NCBI GenBank assembly: GCA_006503535.1
Contig: QYRS01000004.1
Coordinates: forward strand, 1-64,000
Origin: Arthrinium phaeospermum
Lineage: Eukaryota > Ascomycota > Sordariomycetes > Amphisphaeriales > Apiosporaceae
Length of the DNA: 64,000 bases
Direction: 5' to 3'
Shown here: in pieces, positions 1-9,873 of the stretch
Layout of the letters: every line of letters starts with the position of its first letter
Position numbering within the stretch: position 1 is the first letter of the stretch
Translations under genes and position numbers: made by a program
Notes under the pieces: generated by a model
The model's database searches: none
The model's input: only the letters and a program-made list of their open reading frames with translations
Told to the model about the DNA's origin: nothing

Positions 1-284
1 CCAATCCACAATCCCATACCGCGCCCCATCTTGAACGATAAGCTCGGTGTACCTCTTCTCGGGGGAGGTTCCGTAAGTAATAACGTAAGAAAGTCGATAA
101 TATTCCCTCCAAATCACAATCCTTTGCCGTACGAATCATCCGACCGCCGTCCCCGTCCCGTTCCTCCCGCCGTACACCACCCGCCGGGGAAGTAACCGCG
201 AACACCCGCCGTGAGCCTCGTACGGTATACCCCGTACGGCCCGTCAATCTTTCCCGGTTGTTCGCCAGCGTTACCGGCCCCGGT

Positions 285-3200
285 TCATCCGCAATCAAGC
301 AGGTCGTGCCGTCGTGTACAATCAACGCCCGTTGCTGGGACGTGCAATATATACACCCCCCCCGGACCCGTCGTACGGTAGACCGGAATCGCTCCACCTG
401 CTCCTGATCGTCTCGTCTCCCTTGCCGTACCACGGCCTGTTGCCAGGCTACCCCTTGATGCCGTGCCCGGGAGATGGTAGTCCGTTCCGTTTCGTCCGGG
501 TCCGGCCGTTTTCTCTTTCCTACCCGGTCCTCTTTTCGTACGGCAGAGGTCACACGCCGTCTCTTCCGGGCCGCATCGGATCCGTGTTAAATCGCCGTCC
601 ATCACCCGATCTAAGCAAACACGGCGGCAACCCCCGACCCCGTCCATATAATCCTGGATATTTTCATATCCGGCAGGAACAATCCGTGGAGGCTGGCTCG
701 TACGACCATTGAAACGCGCCGCAATAATACGGGACTCGGACCGTTCCCCGTCACGACCGGCCCGGCCGCTCTCCTGAACAAAGTCACGGAGTGTCCGGGC
801 ATACCCACATGGAACACGTATCGTACGTCGGCAAGATCCAAACCTAACGCGAGGGCACACAGTAGCAACAATGCACCCTCCGTCCTCGGTCCACCGGTGC
901 CGTACGCCGGACTTCTCCTCCTTCGTCCCGGTAGCGGCATGGTAAGCCGGACATCCGATCGCCTTCGCCACGGCCTCCGTCCCGGGACGGGTGAGACAAT
1001 ATACGATAACACGCGGCGGGGACAGAGTATTGACCACGGTAAGGACCTGTCGTACGGCTTCGGTAACCACGTATTCTTCCTTCTCGACCCAGGTAACGGA
1101 ATAGTAGAGGTTCGCCCGGACGGTACTACTCCGGAATATCTGAGTTCGCCGGAGGTCGATACCGATATTTCGGATAAAGGCCGGCATATCCTGAACGGCG
1201 AGGGTCGCGGTAAGGAAAAGAAGGGAACCCCGAATTCAACCATCGTACGACCAATCTCCTGCAACTGTGGCCGGAACCGGTATGACCCATCTAATCCACA
1301 TGGGCTTCATCGAGGACGACCCTGTCCAGTTGCCGGAACATAACGACCGTTGTACGTACTGTTGAAAGGCCTTAGTGGTAGTCGATTCAGGGTAACAAAT
1401 ACGACCTGAGCCTCTCGTATCTCGCCGTACGAGTATATCCACGAAGTAATACCGTATATCTTACACCGTCGGTGGAGGTCCTCCTCGAGAGATACCAGCG
1501 GTACGATAACGATAGTAATACCCTCGGCCGAGCAGAAGGCGGGGAGTAAAAAGGTAATACTCTTTCCACTCCCCGTCCCGGCGACATACAATACCGGACT
1601 TTGCCCTCGTACGAGACCTTGAATCACGGCTTCTTGCTGGCCACGGAAGCCGGCATCGGGTTGCTGGAGCATGAACCGGAGCATGGCGAGCATATTGATC
1701 CGGCGAAGGGTCTGGATCCGCTGTACCGCAATATCGTCCTGGAGCTCCTCGTACGGCCCCTTTATGGAATAACCATGGTCAACGGCAGAGGGAACGTCAG
1801 CCACCGGTGCCAGTCAATACTGATCGTCCGTTCCTGCTCCTGATGAGACCTCGTGGTCCGGAAAGGGTATCATTCGTACGAGCATATACCATGCCGTCCG
1901 TCTGGAGAGAGTGGGCGGCCTGGCGGGCATATACCGCGGCAAAGTTATCCTCTCCTGAGTCAGAGTCCGGAGATGAGTCATCGTACGGTACCGTCGGTCC
2001 TTTAAATGCCCCCTGAAGGAATTCCCGAGATATCGCAATAACGATATGCCGGTAATCGTGGATATTCAGCTTCACCCCCATCCACCGGAGAGAGGCGGCC
2101 TCGAGGCTCCGGCGCATCCGGTCCCGGTCCAGAGTGGTTCTCCGCCCTCCTCCCGTACGGCGGCCTTATCTCGTACCAGCTCCTTCCCGAATAGGAAGTC
2201 ACTCCGGAAAGAACCCCGGCCGGCAAGTCCGAGACACGTTTCCCAAAAGGGAAGTACTAACCAGAGGTATCGTACGAGGGCCGTCCCAACCTCGTCCGGC
2301 AGGTACCGATGGATAATCTTGACAGTCTGCTTCGATTGGGCCCCTTTATGGTAAAGGGTCATAAAACAGACAAGGCCCCTGGAAATAAAGATTTCCGGCA
2401 ACCGCCGTACGACGTGTTCCGGTGCCTTATACTGAAACCTCCGAAGCCCGGCCCGGCTGCCCTCCGGTAAAATGCATCAACAAAAGGAGCAATTCTCGGA
2501 ACCGGTCGACGAGGTCCTTATATCGCTCCAATTCCCGGGTTGAATAGTACTCCTATTAAACCACGCCGTACGTAAGTCCTTTTGTTGCTGGATACGTTGA
2601 GCGAGCCAATCTGGTCCCGTACAGCTGGTAAAGCAGGTATTCCGCGAATCGACCAAAAAGTTGTATTCCGGCCGGAAGTCGGTCAGGTCGTCCTGGACCC
2701 CGGCGAGAGATAAAGGGGGGAGGTCGGATTCGTCCTCGGCAAAGAGGAGGGATAGTATCGTACGACGGAGCTCACCCGTTATATTCTGGACGAACTGGAT
2801 GAACTGACTCATAGTAAACGATACCTTGCCGTACGTCACCTGTTGCCCGTCCCACTGGATATCTGCCGACGACGGCGTTTTGGACGCTATACCCATACCG
2901 TAAGACCGGGCTTCGAATATCCAATCTGCCGGCGAAGGGTCCGATTCGGCCGAAACGACGGTGAAATACCGGAATACCTTAGTTCGGACGACGGAGTATA
3001 AGGACGGGACTTCTTATCCTCCGTAGACTCCTTATCCTCCGCGGTACACTCGTCGTACGACTGTAAAAGGAGAAAGAGACGACCAATCTTGAGAACGGCG
3101 GAATATATAGGTATATTCGTAAGGGGGCAGCCAGTTCACAGTCTCCCCGGTAGTCCGGAGACCGAGAATACTCAACGCACTGAGTAGAACACTGTCGTAC

Positions 3201-4325
3201 GGCGATCTGCTAAGTATATGGTCGAAAAGAGAGAGAGAGAGGTTAAACAGAGTATATCGAGGTCGGAATACGCCGTACTCGGTACCGGTGCCGGATCCGA
3301 CTCGAAAAAGGCCTCGACGTCGTCGAGAGCGACTTGTTGGGCAGGGGTAAGCGAAAATGGAGGTATAGCCTCCTCCTCCCATACCTGCGTACGAAAGGTA
3401 ACCGATAACCTGTTTCCATACGTTGGTATAAGAGTTTCGGGTAGCATCCTCCATCAGGCCGGAAAAGGGGGTATTTGGCTTCTGGTCCCGGCTGCGTTGA
3501 TGGAGGAGGAACAGTACGGCCGATGGGACGGAGCTCGGGGTTGATATACCCTGGGCTCGTTGTACGATACGGTCGATACTCCGATATACATCCTGTAACT
3601 CCCGGCCATCAGAGGGGTCGGAATCGGGAAGCCACCCCTCGGCCGGCTTTAGGCTGACTCCCGTACGGAGGCGGATATGGTCATACCCCCGGAGATGTAC
3701 AGCCCAGCCGGTTCGGACCAGCCACGGATTCGGCTCGTGTTTGTGCCCTGTATCGATAACAGACCCCGTCGTACGCGTGAACTCGGCAGCCTGGGCTCGG
3801 AAGGTCTCGAGGACGGTATTCCGTACCGGAACCGGAGCCGGAGCGGCCGGGGTTACCTCGAAGTAGAAGCTCCCGGACCGGCCGGGAAAGAAGCGTTGGC
3901 AATGGACTCCGGTCCGCCACGGCCGGTATTGCGTACGGTCCCGCTCGGCTGCCTGGAGTCGGACGTTACCCCCCCTTTCCCAATGATTCTCCGCTATGTT
4001 CCGTACGGCAGTGTTTCTGAATCGATTTGATATGGGTATAAACACAGGGGCATTCGGTACAGGCATAGCCGTCGGTCCGAGGGGGGCCGAGAACGGAAAA
4101 GGGGGGGGAGGTAAAGGGGGGCCGGGGGAGAGCAGAGAGGTCGGATTGACGGGTAAACGCTGTTGGGACTTGGCGTACGGCGTGTTCAATATCTTTTCTA
4201 ATAGAAACAGGTATTGATCGATGTTTCGTACGCAAATGAACTGTTATTTCGTCCACGAGACAGGCGTGTTGACATGTCGTGCAGACGAAGACGTGGTATT
4301 CCTCTAGGAAGGTGAATGGATCCAT
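285..4325 (-). pseudogene. Telomere-linked RecQ-type DNA helicase, decayed
   Basis: Reading leftward from the ATG at 4325, the N-terminus has a CxxC...H...H zinc region followed by a second CxxC...H...H, as in OrsD/DUF3505-type proteins. A long middle region follows. The RecQ core then shows a Walker A motif (AGTGSGKS, near 1580), a DEAH box near 1302-1317, motif VI QESGRAGRDG near 750-780 and the RecQ zinc signature (R-x-C ... C-x-x-C) near 550-640. The reading frame changes repeatedly. For example, a missing C after the HVGMP segment near 800 puts motif VI out of frame with motif V, and an in-frame TAG lies at 1291-1293 just after DEAH. Family knowledge: such helicases sit in subtelomeres of many filamentous fungi. 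The C-terminal limit is not visible, since the last open frame ends at 285. Either a true pseudogene or an assembly with many indels. Confidence 0.8.
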
Positions 4326-4440
4326 AATAGAACAGGTAAAGAAGAGATAATGAAGAAGGAGAGAAGAGAGAGAAAGGAATAGGCGTCGTACGGCGGTATT
4401 TATAATACTGGATCACGATCCATCGCAGAAAATGCCTCAT

Positions 4441-4610
4441 GGAATCCTAGTCCACTTCTATGGAGTACATGGAGTCCTAGTCCACTTCTATGGAGTACAT
4501 GGAATCCTAATCCACTTCTATGGGGCCGTACGAACATGGAATCCTAGTCCGATTCCACTTTGAATTCTCAGGTCCCATAATATCTCTTGGAATGCTAGTC
4601 AGGTTCCATA
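4441..4610. repeat. 30-bp tandem repeat, GGAATCCTAGTCC family
   Basis: Three near-identical 30-bp units start at 4441, 4471 and 4501 (core GGAATCCTAGTCCACTTC, then TATGGAGTACAT). Shorter degenerate copies follow at 4537 and 4589. The same core recurs in direct orientation at about 7026, 7249 and 7290-7345, so the family brackets the DUF3716 gene and the tRNA-like gene. The array lies between the 5' end of the leftward RecQ remnant and the rightward units. No coding potential was seen. Confidence 0.75.
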
Positions 4611-4782
4611 CCATCGTACGATGACTCATGAACTTACATATATCGTCGCCGTCCCGAGCAATACCGGCGGTCTATCAAGACCAGCGCCAGGTCCGACCTT
4701 TTTATACCGGAACCGAACCTCCGACGTCACGGAGATCACGATCAACCGGCCGGCTCTCTTTTTAATACACGATGCACCTTAT

Positions 4783-5106
4783 CGTACGGTGACTCATCCA
4801 CGATATCCAACATGTTTGCTAGTGCCGCCGCCATCTCCAGAAAACACCGGCGGTGCCGCGAGGCTTAACCCGTCCCAAACCGCCGGCGCCGCGAGGGTCA
4901 CGATCGGCCGACCGGATATACCGCCAAATATGTTTGCTCCTCGCCGTACGGTGACTCATCCACGATATCCAATATGTTTGCTAGTGCCGCCGCCATCTCC
5001 AGAAAACACCGGCGGTGCCGCGAGGCTTGACCCGTCCCAAACCGCCGGCACCGCCGGTGTCACGATCGGCCGGCCGGATATACCGCCAGATATGTTTGCT
5101 CCTCGC
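4783..5106. repeat. Two tandem 162-bp units beginning with CGTACG
   Basis: Units 4783-4944 and 4945-5106 are nearly identical. Each starts exactly at CGTACG, followed by GTGACTCATCCACGATATCC, and contains mirrored CCGGCGG/CCGCCGG runs and a CACGATCGGCC stretch. A more diverged relative precedes them (4615-4782: CGTACGATGACTCAT and a GATCACGATCAACCGGCCGG stretch). The next CGTACG, at 5107, closes the array. Two differences of C versus T (for example AACATG/AATATG) separate the units near their start. Confidence 0.85.
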
Positions 5107-5585
5107 CGTACGATATATCCAATTGACTCACCTCCTTCATCTAATCCATCAATTGGTGCTCCACCAGGCGGGGTGACCCTCGTACGACCTTTTAATGATA
5201 CGGCAGGTACGCCACATCAACGGAGATACATCACCGGAAGTCCATCCGACCCACGCGCTCCTTCCCTCGATACGGCAGGTACGTCAATTTTGATGCTCTT
5301 TCCAGCCGATTCGGCAGGCACCAGAAATCAACTTTCGCGTCACTGCAACAGCCCAGCTGGCCAGTTGCCTACGTACGCCAATTGCCAATCGGTCCACCCT
5401 CCACCATCAACTTCCTTTCCGCACCAATTCCTTTCCGCATCAACCATCCCTCGTACGCCAGCTCCAAGTTCTCAACCTTTCAACTTCTCTCATTGCCATC
5501 ATCACCATCATCACCAAGGTACGTACGATTCCCCATCATCACATTTGATATTTCCGATTCCACATTCCCATTATCACCTTGGCTC

Positions 5586-5621
5586 CCTCGTCGGATCCCT
5601 CGTCGGATCCCTCGTCGGACC
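5586..5621. repeat. 12-bp tandem repeat, three copies
   Basis: CCTCGTCGGATC is repeated three times in a row (the last copy ends GGAC). It lies inside the low-complexity frame between two CGTACG sites. Confidence 0.8.
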
Positions 5622-6016
5622 TGGCCAATACCGCCTTCCAATTGATCCTCTCATCCGATTGCTCGTACGGCGGCCAATTGCCCGAGAGATATACCATCTG
5701 CCTTTTCCCGCTGTCACATCCGATCCGGTTACCTGCCCACCAGGTCTGCCACCATCACATCTCACCGAATTGCTCGATTGCAATACCCGTCGCCTGCCTT
5801 CTCTGTTACTGTACCTTATCCATCTCTCGTACGGCGATTGCTTGCCTTGTATTTCTGCTACCTACCTTCCGCACCTACCTTCTGCCACCATTCCCTCTCC
5901 CGACTACCTGGTCTCGAGATCTACTTCCTGCCATCACCGACGGATGGATGGAGCGACGCCGTCGATGCAGCCGTACGGCAATCACGATGGCTCGATGCTG
6001 ACGGGTCGCCTGACAG

Positions 6017-6697
6017 ATGTCGGCCAACCAGAACCAGCCAGCCAACCAGAACCATGGTGCCGACCCGAACGCCATCCCCGCGGGCGCCGGCCAATTGATC
6101 GTGAGTATCCCATCCTGTCTCTGGTATCATCTGACCTGCCGTACGACTAACACTTGGTGTATCTAGCTTGCACCTCCGCCTCCCGCCAACAATGGCTGGG
6201 CCCATCCCGATGTCGCGATTGCCCCCCTCGAAGACCAGAGTCCCTTCGTGATCCTCCCCGTCGGACAGCAGCAACTGGGGCGTTTCTGCCACAACAACCT
6301 CCAGCGTGCGGTCCTCGCCCTGCCCGGCTTCAATGTGTTGGTCGTACGACGGTTCATGTCGGCGGACCAGATCCTGTCCACCCGCCCGAGCTACATCAAC
6401 GGCCTGCTGATCGCCAGCCGTGGCCAGCTTCAAGATCCGCCCTGCGCGAAGTGCCAGCGACAGATGACCCTCAACGGCGGTTTCGCGAACCCGTTCCCAC
6501 GCTGCGTACGACTGCCAGGCCACTTCGGCGGGTGCTGTGCCAACTGTAAATGGGTCGACCATGCTGCGAAGTGTACGAAGACGGATGCCAACGTGGATGG
6601 GCAGAACAACGGTGGTCGTGGTGGTGGTCGTGGTGGTGCTGCTCGAGCGGCTCCGGCGCTGCTGGGAAGTGCTGAAAACCCGATCAATCTGGACTAA
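6017..6697 (+). CDS. Small Cys-rich DUF3716-type zinc protein
   Basis: Two exons, 6017-6100 and 6167-6697, give 204 residues. The intron has GTGAGT at 6101, a GACTAACAC branch site near 6144 and TAG at 6164-6166. The frame is kept across the junction (GAGQLI then LAPPPPANNG), which is why this start was chosen. A Gln/Asn/Pro-rich N-terminus leads to a compact Cys module at about residues 135-165: CAKC, then FPRC 16 residues on, then CCANCKW and a last Cys. This is the pattern of the fungal DUF3716 family, whose biochemical role is unknown. The C-terminus has a Gly/Arg-rich tract and ends ENPINLD. CGTACG lies in exon 2 twice (6343, 6505, both read as Val-Arg) and once in the intron (6140). A zinc-binding role is inferred. 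Confidence 0.7.
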
Positions 6698-7116
6698 TGG
6701 ATTGGAATCGTACGATGGGCCTGTATAATAGAGTAGTTGCGATGGTTTCGACAGTGGCCGATGAGCCGTACCCAGATGAATGATACCCATTTTGGTTCCC
6801 CTTACCTATTCTCTTCCGGTGATGTCGTCGTACGATGAGTGTTATGAAGTGGATGTGTGATACGTGACTAGCTTGGAGAGTGGCTTGGCATTCGGACGTC
6901 AAAAGCTTATTTTGACTGCACCCGATATCCCTCCCCTGTAGATCTGGCTGCAACGGAGATCCTGCAGGTACCCGAGATCCTATGCCTGTAGATCTCCGAT
7001 TTTAGCGTCGTACGACAGAGATCGAATCTATAGAACCTTAGTCAAATTCCATATATTCACCTTATATCAACCTTATTATCTCATACCTTTTCATCCAAAG
7101 ATGCAAGACCCACGAG

Positions 7117-7187
7117 GCTTATATGGTATAGTGGTAAATACGCCCTTCGAAAGAAGGGAGACCTGGGTTCAAATCCCAGTGTGAGCG
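7117..7187 (+). tRNA. tRNA-like gene, Gly-type body, no normal anticodon loop
   Basis: All arms except the anticodon arm are textbook. The acceptor is 7117-7123 with 7180-7186 (7 pairs, two G-T). The D stem is GTAT/ATAC with loop AGTGGTAA. The T stem is CTGGG/CCCAG with loop TTCAAAT. Internal promoter boxes are TGGTATAGTGG (A) and GGTTCAAATCC (B). The overall body resembles fungal tRNA-Gly. The anticodon arm is CCCTT-CGAAAG-AAGGG, a 6-nt loop that can close further to CCCTTC-GAAA-GAAGGG. There is no 7-nt loop with U33, so no anticodon can be assigned. The base after the acceptor is G. It may be transcribed but non-decoding, or a tRNA-derived relic. Confidence 0.7.
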
Positions 7188-7198
7188 TTTTTCTTTTT
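7188..7198 (+). terminator. RNA polymerase III T-run terminator
   Basis: TTTTTCTTTTT starts one base after the acceptor stem of the tRNA-like gene. This is the expected pol III stop and suggests the unit is still transcribable. Confidence 0.7.
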
Positions 7199-7285
7199 AA
7201 ATACCTTAAATCTCCGATTCCAGCGTCGTACGGCAGGTATCGAATTCATAGAACCCTAGTCAGATTCTATGAATATCATGGAATC

Positions 7286-7350
7286 GTACTACTATTCCGG
7301 CATGGAATCCTACTCCTATTCCGGCATGGAATCCTACCCCTACTTTTCCG
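7286..7350. repeat. 24-bp tandem repeat, GGCATGGAATCCTACTCC
   Basis: Two full units (TATTCCGGCATGGAATCCTA plus CTCC) and flanking partial copies. The core is again the GGAATCCTA sequence of the 4.4-kb array. ATGGAATCGTAC recurs at 7278 and 7380. This is the last repeat before the SNF2 fragment. Confidence 0.7.
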
Positions 7351-7417
7351 GCTGCCCCACGCCGCACGGATAAAATTCATGGAATCGTACAACGACTCTG
7401 AGTATACTATATGGTAG

Positions 7418-9403
7418 GTATACAACGCCGCCACGGGCTGCTTCATCGTCCGCCGCTCCATGCGAGACGCTGTCGAGTACACCGTCCCGGCCGATGGGGA
7501 GACGCCGGAAAAAGAGGAGCTCGCATATCCGGGACAGGACATCCCACCCTCCACCGTCATCACCGAGGAGCTGTCGATGAAGGGCTTCGAGGGCGACGAG
7601 GACGCGGAGAAGCTTCGTTTCATCACCAACAAGCTGTGGAAGAAGATCAATGTCGCCGGGGGCGGCGACGGACCCGTCCTGCCCGAGCTGGGGTCCATGC
7701 ATGGTGGCGACAAGGACAAGGACGCCCGCGTCAACCTGAATGTCCACCGCCACCTGCTCCTCACCGCCTTCGACCTGCGCACCCAAGAGGTCTTCACCAA
7801 CGAGGACAAGCTGAGCGGCAGCGTCACCGTCGACATGGTCGAGAAGGCCGTACGCACCAATACCGGCCCGAGGTCGACGCTTGCCTCCTCCAGGAAGGGC
7901 AAGTCCAAAGCCTCCAAGGACAAGGCGCCCACCCTGGGAGTTGAGCAAGTGGAGCATCTCCGGTCCCTGGATCCCGACGGCGGCCTGAACTACCTTTTCT
8001 TCCTTTGCGAGGCCAAGACGCGCATGTTCCCCCCCGAGCGAAGCAGCATGCTTAATTGGGCCATCGCCAAATCTCCCGTTCTCGCGCGCACCGTGGAGCT
8101 GGTCGTCGAGCACAACAAGAAGAACCTCCGCACGTTGATCATGGTGGACAACCAGTATTGCCAGCAGTAAGTACCCTCTGACCCCTCTGACTCTCTATCA
8201 ATTGATGCAGATTTAATTCTACATCAATTGATAGAGAATGCGTCTGGAATTCCTGCTAACCCGCTCGCTCTTGCCAGGCTTACCAAGGCGGTCCTGGAGA
8301 AGATCGGTTTCCGCGTCGGCTCCATTCGTGCCTCGGACAGCACCAGGGAGCGGGAGGACGCCGTCGACGAGTTCACCTCGGCGGACTCGGACATGATGGT
8401 CTTCATCATCAACGCGTCGACCAACGTTGCCGGCCTGAACTTGCATACCTGCTGCAGCCGCGGAATCATCGCGCAGTTCACCTGGAGTATCTCGATGCTC
8501 ATCCAGGCCATGGGTCGGCTCAGCAGAAATGGCCAGAAGGAACAGGTGATCTGGTACATCCTCAAGCTCAAGGACTCGTACTACGACGTGCAAGAGGACC
8601 GCATGTGCCGGAAGTATGCCGAGATCATCCGCAACGACGGGTACATGCCCGAGTACCTGAAGAGCCCCGTGCTCCAGCGCATCGTAGCCTACGAGCACAT
8701 TCGCGTTCTCTTGGCGCAATCCTTCAACCGCTTCGCCTGGTGCGCTCCCGGTGTCGACCCCCCCAGCGCCATTGAGGATTTCAACGACTACCGCATGCGT
8801 CGCATGGGCCAGTTCTACACCAGCATCGCCCAAATTCTCATGGTCCTGCCGGAAAGCCTGCAGGACGACGAGGCGTCCCTGGCCTACTTCATTACGGACA
8901 TTGCAAAGCGTTTCATGGACCAGGACGAGGATGTGGACGAGGACGAGGAGCGAGTATACGCACCCCCCACACTGGGCTGGATCGAGGAGCAGCTGGGGGA
9001 ACTCAAGGCCCAGCGGGCTGCCGAAAAGGCCACGCGCTCGGGCGGCTCCAAGGCCACCCGCTCGGGCGGCGCCAAGTCCGAGAAGTTCACTTTGGCCAAC
9101 TTGGTGGGCGACACGGACTCGGAGAGCGACGGCGAGGGCGGGGCCGGGAGACACGCGCTCCACCGCCTGGAGAAGAAGCACCAGCGTGAGAAGGACCACG
9201 TACTCAGGGAGGACGACGTATTTGAGGACATCTTCGTTTCTGAAGCGGATCTTCTCGAGAATCTCAAGATCCAAGGTGGCGAGGCGGCTGGGGACAAGGG
9301 CAGCGACGAGCCCAAGCCGGTCGTCGTCCAGAAACGGGATGACAAGGAGTACCGGGACCTGGAGGAGCAGATGGACGGCGCAGTGGAGGAGACCGCTAAC
9401 TGA
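7418..9403 (+). pseudogene. SNF2-family helicase, N-terminal half missing
   Basis: Exon 7418-8166 and exon 8278-9403, with an intron 8167-8277 (GTAAGT...CTAAC...CCAG, phase 2). The second exon has the SNF2 helicase C domain: INASTNVAGLNLHTC (motif V) and QAMGRLSRNGQKEQV (motif VI), then DSYYD. The C-terminus is acidic and Lys-rich. Nothing upstream encodes Walker A, DEAH or the rest of the first RecA-like lobe. The frame entering 7418 meets TAG at 7415-7417, which could be a splice acceptor or a stop. The CGTACG block and its repeats lie directly to the left, so the gene appears cut by that junction. The intron holds an inverted pair of the CAATTG palindromes. Without lobe 1 it cannot be a working translocase. 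Confidence 0.75.
8191..8240. repeat. CAATTG palindrome pair (hairpin) in SNF2 intron
   Basis: TCTATCAATTGATGCAGA and its inverted partner TCTACATCAATTGATAGAGA are centred at 8199-8204 and 8225-8230. Together they could fold into a stem of about 19 bp. First copies of a family confined to 8-25 kb. Confidence 0.8.
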
Positions 9404-9873
9404 GTTGGGTGCCTGTTTTGTTGGACTAGGATAGACATTTGCACATGGTTCGATTTGGGCCAGCACGGAACGATGGAGATGAAACGCATTCGCCATGCCA
9501 ATATGATGTGGCGGCGACACTTGGGCGAGATTTACACGCCTTCTTCACTAGGAACATCTGACCCTAATAGGACGCCTCTTGGTGTCTGGAGTTGCTTAGG
9601 TTAGATTCAATGACACACATGATCATAGACTGAGCTGAAGTGGCGTGCGCATGGCTCTCTACCCGTTGATGCAGATCTAGGACAATTCAGTGACCCTGTG
9701 GATTGGAATTCCATCTCCCTGTAGGAAGTACTGATCATCCGGACACAGTTTCTGTCAATTGACGGAGAGTATCGCACTATTTCTACTTGAATGGACAGAC
9801 AACGTCATTCCTCGGCACGAGCTAACATGTAGAGAGGCATTGAACCCGTGAGATCCTCGTCGTATTTCCACCT
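9404..9873. other. Intergenic, convergent 3' ends; one CAATTG palindrome
   Basis: The 470 bp between the SNF2 fragment and the convergent Gfd2-like gene contains no convincing gene. A CAATTG palindrome copy (TCTGTCAATTGACGGAGA) is centred at 9756-9761. Confidence 0.6.

Larger units (their letters stand above)
4621..6150 (+). other. Long open frame, Pro/Ser/Thr-rich, doubtful gene
   Basis: A 509-codon frame is open from an ATG placed immediately after the CGTACG at 4615. The predicted product is low-complexity (Pro, Ser, Thr, Arg, a His run) with no domain I recognise. It contains the 162-bp duplication (54 codons per unit) and a 12-bp repeat (LVGS units). Both lengths are multiples of three, so duplication alone would preserve openness. 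The 3' end overlaps, in another frame, exon 1 and most of the intron of the better supported DUF3716 gene. More likely repeat-rich upstream DNA than a protein gene. Confidence 0.25.
128..7232. repeat. CGTACG palindrome array (50 copies)
   Basis: The self-complementary hexamer CGTACG occurs 50 times between 128 and 7232, usually as YCGTACGR (44 of 50 have a pyrimidine before it, 42 of 50 a purine after). Starts include 128, 219, 233, 372, 537, 699, 822, 901, 1051, 1244, 1426, 1608, 1750, 1875, 1982, 2154, 2271, 2406, and so on to 6709, 6829, 7009 and 7227. Mean spacing is about 145 bp, the largest gap is 274, and only two gaps are under 60. Copies lie inside the RecQ remnant in more than one reading frame, in both exon 2 and the intron of the DUF3716 gene, in tandem repeats and in spacers. 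Protein coding therefore cannot explain them. Elsewhere I found it only near 7849, 13534, 16223, 32438, 40764 and 46060. Function is unknown; counts were made by eye. Confidence 0.9.
6992..7271. repeat. ~60-bp direct repeats flanking the tRNA-like gene
   Basis: Copies at 6992-7053 and 7210-7271 share ATCTCCGATT, AGCGTCGTACG, ATCGAA, ATAGAACC and TAGTCA...TTC at the same spacing, 218 bp apart. Each holds one CGTACG (7009, 7227) and a diverged CCTAGTC core. The tRNA-shaped gene lies between them. Confidence 0.75.

Noticed and set aside
1..120. Telomere repeats at the left edge
   Set aside because: No TTAGGG/CCCTAA tract is present, so proximity to the telomere rests only on the helicase family.
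314..712. Plus-strand open frame across the helicase C-terminus
   Set aside because: It starts at GTG and is antisense to clear RecQ motifs; a shadow frame.
128..7232. CRISPR-like array
   Set aside because: Hexamer repeats with coding DNA between them and a eukaryotic context; no repeat-spacer structure.
8219..9520. 433-codon minus-strand frame
   Set aside because: Antisense of the SNF2 C-terminal exon, whose motifs V and VI are unambiguous.
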